A stretch of 64,000 nucleotides of DNA from positions 186,001 through 250,000 of the forward strand of contig JAKKUO010000001.1 in NCBI GenBank assembly GCA_021890795.1, read 5' to 3'. This document shows positions 60,160-64,000 of this stretch, in pieces. Position numbers and translations under genes: made by a program. How positions within the stretch are numbered: the stretch's first letter is position 1; the number at the start of each line of letters is the position of its first letter. This stretch comes from Bacillota bacterium. Lineage in GTDB: Bacteria > Bacillota > Sulfobacillia > Symbiobacteriales > ZC4RG38. Below the pieces are notes generated by a model. That model ran no database searches. It saw only the letters and a program-made list of their open reading frames with translations, and was not told the origin of the DNA.

Positions 60160-61377
60160 TCAGCGGTCCACCTCCCCGAAGACCGGGTCCGCAGCGGCGA
60201 TGACGACCACCATGTCGGCGATCTGGCAGTTCTTCAGCATCGCGGGCAGGGCGTGGACGGCGTAGAAGGACGGCGGCCGCACCCGGACCCGCCAGGGCTT
60301 GTTGGTCCCCATGGAGACCACGTAGACCGCGAACTCGCCCCGGGCGGACTCCACCGCCTGGTAGACCTCCCCGGGCGGCACGTCAAAGCCGTAGGAGACC
60401 AGCTTGAAGTGATGGATGAGGGCCTCCATCGACTGCTTGACCTCGGCCTTGGGCGGGAGGCTGATCTTCCGGTCCTCGCACCGGAACGGCCCTTCGGGCA
60501 TCCCCTCAAAGGCCTGCTGGACGATCTTGAAGCTCTCCTCGATCTCCCGCATCCGGACGACCATCCGGTCATAGCAGTCGCCGTTCTGGCCCACAGGCAC
60601 CTCAAAGTCAAACTTGTCGTAATCGCAGTACGGAAAGGCCTTGCGGACGTCGTAGGGGACCCCCGAGGCCCGGAGGTTGGGGCCGGTGAGGCCGTGGGCG
60701 ATGGCCTCCTCCGGGCTCAGCTTGCCGATGCCCTTGGTCCGGTCGATGAAGATCGGATTCTCTAGGATCAGGCTCTTCAGCTCTTCCAGCCGCTCCGGGA
60801 ACTTCTTGATGAAGTTTCGCATGATTTCGTTGAAGTTCGCCGGCAGGTCCTGCTGGAGGCCGCCGATCCGGAAGTAGGACTGGTGGAGCCGGGAGCCGGC
60901 CACCTCCTCGAAAATGTCGAGGATCATCTCCCGGATGTCGAAGGCGAGGAAGATGGGGGTCATAGCGCCGACGTCCACGCCGCCGGTGCCGAAGTAGACC
61001 AGGTGGCTGGAGATGCGCTGGAGTTCGGCGAGCAGCACCCGGGTCCAGACCGCCTTGGGCGGCACCTCAATCCCCAGGAGCTTCTCCACCGCCAGGGAGT
61101 AGCCGAGGTTGTTCGAGAGGGGCGAGAGGTAGTCCATCCGGTCCAGGACCGTGATGGCCTGCTGCCAGGTCAGGTGTTCCGCCGTCTTCTCGATGCCGGT
61201 GTGGAGAAACCCGTGCTCCGGCGTCGCCTTGACGATGGTCTCTCCCTCGAGTTCCAGCACCAGCCGGAGCACCCCGTGGGTGGCCGGGTGGTGCGGGCCG
61301 ACGGAGAGGGTCATCCGGTCCTGGGCCTGCCCGGCGACCTCCTGCTGCAGTTCATCCTTCAGGCCCATCCGAATCAC
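60160..61377 (-). CDS. nuoD: NADH-quinone oxidoreductase subunit D
   Basis: 405 residues, 49-kDa-type subunit. SVGPHHPATHGVLRLVLELEGE near 25 carries the quinone-site His, then HTGIEKTAEHLTW, DRMDYLSPLSNN and the C-terminal DPVFGEVDR. Related to hydrogenase large subunits but without the Ni ligands. Shares the quinone site with NuoB. ATG start; a 146-base repeat-bearing gap separates it from nuoC. Confidence 0.96.
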   Translation of the reverse strand: MIRMGLKDELQQEVAGQAQDRMTLSVGPHHPATHGVLRLVLELEGETIVKATPEHGFLHTGIEKTAEHLTWQQAITVLDRMDYLSPLSNNLGYSLAVEKLLGIEVPPKAVWTRVLLAELQRISSHLVYFGTGGVDVGAMTPIFLAFDIREMILDIFEEVAGSRLHQSYFRIGGLQQDLPANFNEIMRNFIKKFPERLEELKSLILENPIFIDRTKGIGKLSPEEAIAHGLTGPNLRASGVPYDVRKAFPYCDYDKFDFEVPVGQNGDCYDRMVVRMREIEESFKIVQQAFEGMPEGPFRCEDRKISLPPKAEVKQSMEALIHHFKLVSYGFDVPPGEVYQAVESARGEFAVYVVSMGTNKPWRVRVRPPSFYAVHALPAMLKNCQIADMVVVIAAADPVFGEVDR

Positions 61378-61389
61378 ACTTCCTTCTGT

Positions 61390-61488
61390 CCCGATTGCCC
61401 TGTCTCAGTTACCCTAGTCCCGAGTGGCCGAAGCCGATTGGCCGATCCCGATAGGACCATCCCGAAGGGACCATCCCGGTTGCCTGCG
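61390..61488. repeat. 14-bp tandem repeat in the nuoC-nuoD gap
   Basis: Units CCCGAGTGGCCGAA (61419), GCCGATTGGCCGAT (61433), CCCGATAGGACCAT (61447), CCCGAAGGGACCAT (61461) and a partial at 61475, with a separate copy near 61390. It sits inside an otherwise tightly packed operon. Confidence 0.7.
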
Positions 61489-61523
61489 CCCAAAGGCCCG
61501 GGGTCGCGAATGGTCCGGGTCCG

Positions 61524-62075
61524 TCACTCCTTGATGGGCTGGTACGGGTTCCGCTCCGCCAGGGGGATGTCGGTGATAAGGTCCCGGTGCCCCCGGAGGG
61601 GGAAGTCCTTCCGCAGGGGATGCCCCTCAAAGTCGTCGGGGTTGAGAATCCGGGTCAGGTTCGGGTGGCCCCGGAAACGGATGCCGAACTGGTCCCAGAC
61701 CTCCCGCTCCGCGGGGTTGGCGTTGGGCCAGAGGTCCGAGAGGCTGTCCACCTCCGGCCGCTCCCCGCCCACGGGTACCCGGACCCGGAGCTTCCAGAGT
61801 TGGGGCCAGGCGAAGAAGTGGTAGACCACCTCGAAGCGGTCGCTCCCCTGCCGGTGGGGGTAGTAGTCCACCGCGCTCAGGTCGAGGAGCATGTTAAAGC
61901 CCCGGGCCTTCAGCCACTGGGCCAGCGGCCGGATCTGCCCGGGCTCGGCCTGCAGCTGCGGGATCTCGAAGGGGGTCGGCAGTTCCCGGACACCCTCGGG
62001 GAAGGCCTTCAGGATTTCGGGAATAACCTCCCGCCGCAGCTCTTCCAGGGCGGCCCAGCCGGGTCCCTTGCTCAT
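61524..62075 (-). CDS. nuoC: NADH-quinone oxidoreductase subunit C
   Basis: 183 residues, 30-kDa-type subunit with [40 protein letters not shown] and the terminal [21 protein letters not shown] overlaps the nuoB stop (ATGA). Separate from nuoD, not fused. Structural subunit next to NuoD and NuoB. Confidence 0.95.
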   Translation of the reverse strand: MSKGPGWAALEELRREVIPEILKAFPEGVRELPTPFEIPQLQAEPGQIRPLAQWLKARGFNMLLDLSAVDYYPHRQGSDRFEVVYHFFAWPQLWKLRVRVPVGGERPEVDSLSDLWPNANPAEREVWDQFGIRFRGHPNLTRILNPDDFEGHPLRKDFPLRGHRDLITDIPLAERNPYQPIKE

Positions 62076-62569
62076 GCGCGCACACCACCCTTGCGGTAGC
62101 CCTTGCCGACGGCCTCCTTGAGCTTCAGCAGGGCATCCAGGACCGCGTCCGGGGTGGGCGGGCAGCCGGGGACGTAGATGTCCACCGGAATCACCTGGTC
62201 CACGCCCTGGACGATCGCGTAGTTGTCGAAGATGCCGCCGCTGGAGGCACAAGCGCCCATGGCCATCACCCACTTGGGCTCGGCCATCTGCTCATAGATC
62301 TGGCGGATCACGGGCACCATCTTATTGGAAAGCCGCCCGGAGACGATCATCAGGTCCGCCTGCCGAGGGGAGGCCCGGAAGGCCTCGGAGCCGAACCGGG
62401 CGGCGTCGTACCGGGGCGTCACCAGGGCCATCATCTCGATGGCACAGCAGGCGAGGCCGAAGGTGAGGGGCCACATGCTGTGCTCCTGGGCCCACCGGGT
62501 GAACTTCTCCACCGTGGTGAGCATGTAAGGCTCGTCGCTCAGGCCCGGCAGTGGCAGGTTCAGCGCCAC
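62072..62569 (-). CDS. nuoB: NADH-quinone oxidoreductase subunit B
   Basis: 165 residues. Carries cluster N2 through [11 protein letters not shown] (adjacent Cys pair), MGACASSGG and VPGCPP. Passes electrons to quinone. GTG at 62569 is preferred because GGGGGG lies 6 bases upstream, giving a 10-base overlap with nuoA; an earlier GTG at 62590 is possible. Confidence 0.95.
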   Translation of the reverse strand: MALNLPLPGLSDEPYMLTTVEKFTRWAQEHSMWPLTFGLACCAIEMMALVTPRYDAARFGSEAFRASPRQADLMIVSGRLSNKMVPVIRQIYEQMAEPKWVMAMGACASSGGIFDNYAIVQGVDQVIPVDIYVPGCPPTPDAVLDALLKLKEAVGKGYRKGGVRA

Positions 62570-62910
62570 TGGAATCCCCCCTTCTTCCACACGTAGGCGT
62601 ACCCGACGGCCAGGACCAGAAGGAAGACCAGGGCCTCTACCAGGCCGAAGACCCCCAGCTCCCTCAGGTTGACCGCCCAGGGGTAGAAGGAGGCCGCCTC
62701 CACGTCGAAGATGACGAAGAGCATGGCCACGAGGTAGAACTTGACCGGGAACCGCCCGAGCATCGGTGCCGTCGGATGACCGGATTCATAAGTCAGGTAC
62801 TTGGACGGCTCGGGCTTTTTCGGCGTGATCAGGGAGATCGCGATCGAGATCCCCACCGGCACCGCCAGAGCCAGGGCCGCGTAGATGACCAGTGGCAAGT
62901 AGGGGTGCAC
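62560..62910 (-). CDS. nuoA: NADH-quinone oxidoreductase subunit A
   Basis: 116 residues, three helices. [40 protein letters not shown] is the conserved core with its loop and acidic helix. GTG with GGAGAGGAGG upstream. First gene of the complex I operon. Confidence 0.94.
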   Translation of the reverse strand: MHPYLPLVIYAALALAVPVGISIAISLITPKKPEPSKYLTYESGHPTAPMLGRFPVKFYLVAMLFVIFDVEAASFYPWAVNLRELGVFGLVEALVFLLVLAVGYAYVWKKGGFQWR

Positions 62911-63197
62911 GCCTCAGGGCCTCCTCTCCACCTCACCCCGGTTCCGTGCGGCGCGGCGGTGGGACCTCCTGCCCCACTCCCTGGTGAACCGCACGCCGGA
63001 GCCTCTTCCCGCGAATTTGTGACCGAATGAACGAAGTCGCCCAGAGCAGCCGGCACGTGAAGGGCGTAACAACTCTTTCCAGGATCGATGCGCGGCGCTC
63101 ATAGACAGTATACCAAGTTGAACGCCGCAATGCCACCCAGCGTTTCAATTGGATAAACAACGGAGACAGGCTGACAGACAAGTCAGTACCGGCAGCC
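62911..63197 (-). promoter_or_regulatory. nuo operon leader region
   Basis: 287 bases between the dacF-like stop and nuoA. A TATACT (63112-63107, minus strand) is a good -10; the -35 is poor. It would give a leader of about 190 bases. No riboswitch or Rex site recognised in it. Confidence 0.4.
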
Positions 63198-64000
63198 CTA
63201 GACCCAGCCCTGCCGGCCGAGCCACCGGAGCCAGGGCAGCGCCGGGCGGACGAGCCACGTGGCCCACCCCGCGCCCGCCACCTCCTCCGCCGCTACCAGG
63301 GGCACCTGGTGCAGCACCCACTCTCCCCAGGCCACTTCCACCGTCCCCAGGGGCGTGCCGGGGTGGACGGGCGCCGGGGCGGCGGGCGGCAGCCGGAAGG
63401 TGAGAACCGGCGCGCCGGCCAGGGACCGGGGCACCACCACCGCCAGCGGCGCCGCGGGGGCCACCCGGATCCGGGGCTCCCGGCCGCCCCGGACCGGGAC
63501 CTCCCACAGCCCGTCCCCCGGTTGAGCCAGGGGCACCAGCCGGAAATGCTCGAATCCCCAGTTGAGCAGCTGGGCGGAGTCCTCCCACCGGGCGTCGGCA
63601 TCGAGCACCACGGCAATCAGCTTCTGCTCCACCCCTGTCTCCGGGTCCGGCCGGGTCGCGGAGGCAACCAGGCACTCGCCGGCTGCTGAAGTGGTGCCGG
63701 TCTTCACCCCGTCTGCCCCCGGCAGGTGCCAGAGCAGCCGGTTGGTGTTGCTCAGGACCCGGGCCCCGGCCCCCTCCCCCACCAGGGCCTCCCGCTGCCG
63801 CACCAGCTCCGCGAAGACCGGGTGGGCCAGGGCGTGCCGGGTAATCACGGCCAGGTCGTAAGCGGTGCTGTAGTGGCCGGGCTGGTGGAGGCCGTGGGGA
63901 TTGAGAAACCGGCTCTGCCGCGCGCCCAGTTCCCGGGCCCTTTCATTCATCAGGGCCGCGAAGGCCTCCACGGAGCCGGCAATATGCTCCGCGATGGCCA
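63198..64000 (-). CDS. D-alanyl-D-alanine carboxypeptidase (DacF/PBP5-like), N-terminus outside window
   Basis: About 267 C-terminal residues are visible; the frame is open to the last base. It has HIAGSVEAFAALMNERARELG, NPHGLHQPGHYSTAYDLA and the KTG box in GVKTGTTSAAGECLVAS, then the all-beta PBP5 C-terminal domain. The serine SxxK and SxN motifs lie beyond the window. It trims peptidoglycan stem peptides; DacF-type enzymes act in spore cortex. The end, WATWLVRPALPWLRWLG, is a likely amphipathic membrane anchor. Confidence 0.92.
   Translation of the reverse strand, partial: AIAEHIAGSVEAFAALMNERARELGARQSRFLNPHGLHQPGHYSTAYDLAVITRHALAHPVFAELVRQREALVGEGAGARVLSNTNRLLWHLPGADGVKTGTTSAAGECLVASATRPDPETGVEQKLIAVVLDADARWEDSAQLLNWGFEHFRLVPLAQPGDGLWEVPVRGGREPRIRVAPAAPLAVVVPRSLAGAPVLTFRLPPAAPAPVHPGTPLGTVEVAWGEWVLHQVPLVAAEEVAGAGWATWLVRPALPWLRWLGRQGWV

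Overview
The window looks like the chromosome of a very GC-rich, spore-forming member of the Firmicutes (Symbiobacterium / Thermaerobacter / Limnochorda-like), probably a thermophile or microaerophile. The evidence is CotS, CotSA and YheC/D-type spore-coat genes, a PdaB-type deacetylase, bacillithiol genes (BshA, BshB1), MrfAB repair proteins, frequent GTG starts with strong GGAGG ribosome sites, an [FeFe]-hydrogenase with its full maturation set, and a selenocysteine-containing SelD. Species assignment is inference.

Layout. 1-3.6 kb (+): 3' part of an FtsA/PilM-like actin-fold ATPase, an MBL-fold hydrolase and a cyanophycinase-like pseudoenzyme. 3.7-5.0 kb (-): XerS-like tyrosine recombinase with an AT-rich 26-bp palindrome upstream. 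5.2-9.9 kb (-): selD and a PhnCED-type ABC transporter led by a LysR regulator, probably a selenium acquisition unit. 10.1-17.5 kb: a spore-coat cluster (YheC/D, sugar epimerase, CotSA-like glycosyltransferase, two CotS kinases) divergent from two Sm/SH3-barrel proteins. 17.6-19.4 kb (-): HAD hydrolase and a seven-tRNA operon (Ser, Ala, Ile, fMet, Arg, Trp, Cys). 19.5-23.7 kb (-): mgsA, ROK regulator plus gapA, and cinA.

23.9-33.5 kb (+): a single hydrogen module, hydC-hydB-hydA (NADH-linked, probably electron-bifurcating [FeFe]-hydrogenase), an aspartase, then hydF-hydE-hydG. It is preceded by a perfect Rex operator, so NADH/NAD+ ratio should control it. 33.5-37.5 kb: small coiled-coil protein, a compact FtsH-like protease with a membrane partner, and rimO. 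37.9-41.3 kb (-): membrane protein, DUF364-like protein, bshA and bshB1. 41.6-45.6 kb (+): mrfA-mrfB. 45.6-49.8 kb: membrane GT2 plus HEAT-repeat protein, PdaB-like deacetylase, MoaB. 49.9-62.9 kb (-): complex I operon nuoABCDEFGHIJKLN, complete except that nuoM is missing. The end of the window holds a partial DacF-like carboxypeptidase.

The genes tie together around redox balance. Complex I and the HydABC hydrogenase are two routes for NADH oxidation, one respiratory and one hydrogen-evolving or bifurcating. gapA supplies NADH, Rex would read the ratio, and bacillithiol handles thiol redox. Beyond genes, the window repeatedly shows short degenerate tandem repeats (14-27 bp units) in intergenic gaps, several of them duplicating the stop-codon end of a gene. 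The points most worth checking are the UGA-containing selD with its putative transporter, the Rex-controlled hydrogenase operon with an embedded aspartase, the missing nuoM, and the dif-like palindrome beside the XerS-like recombinase.
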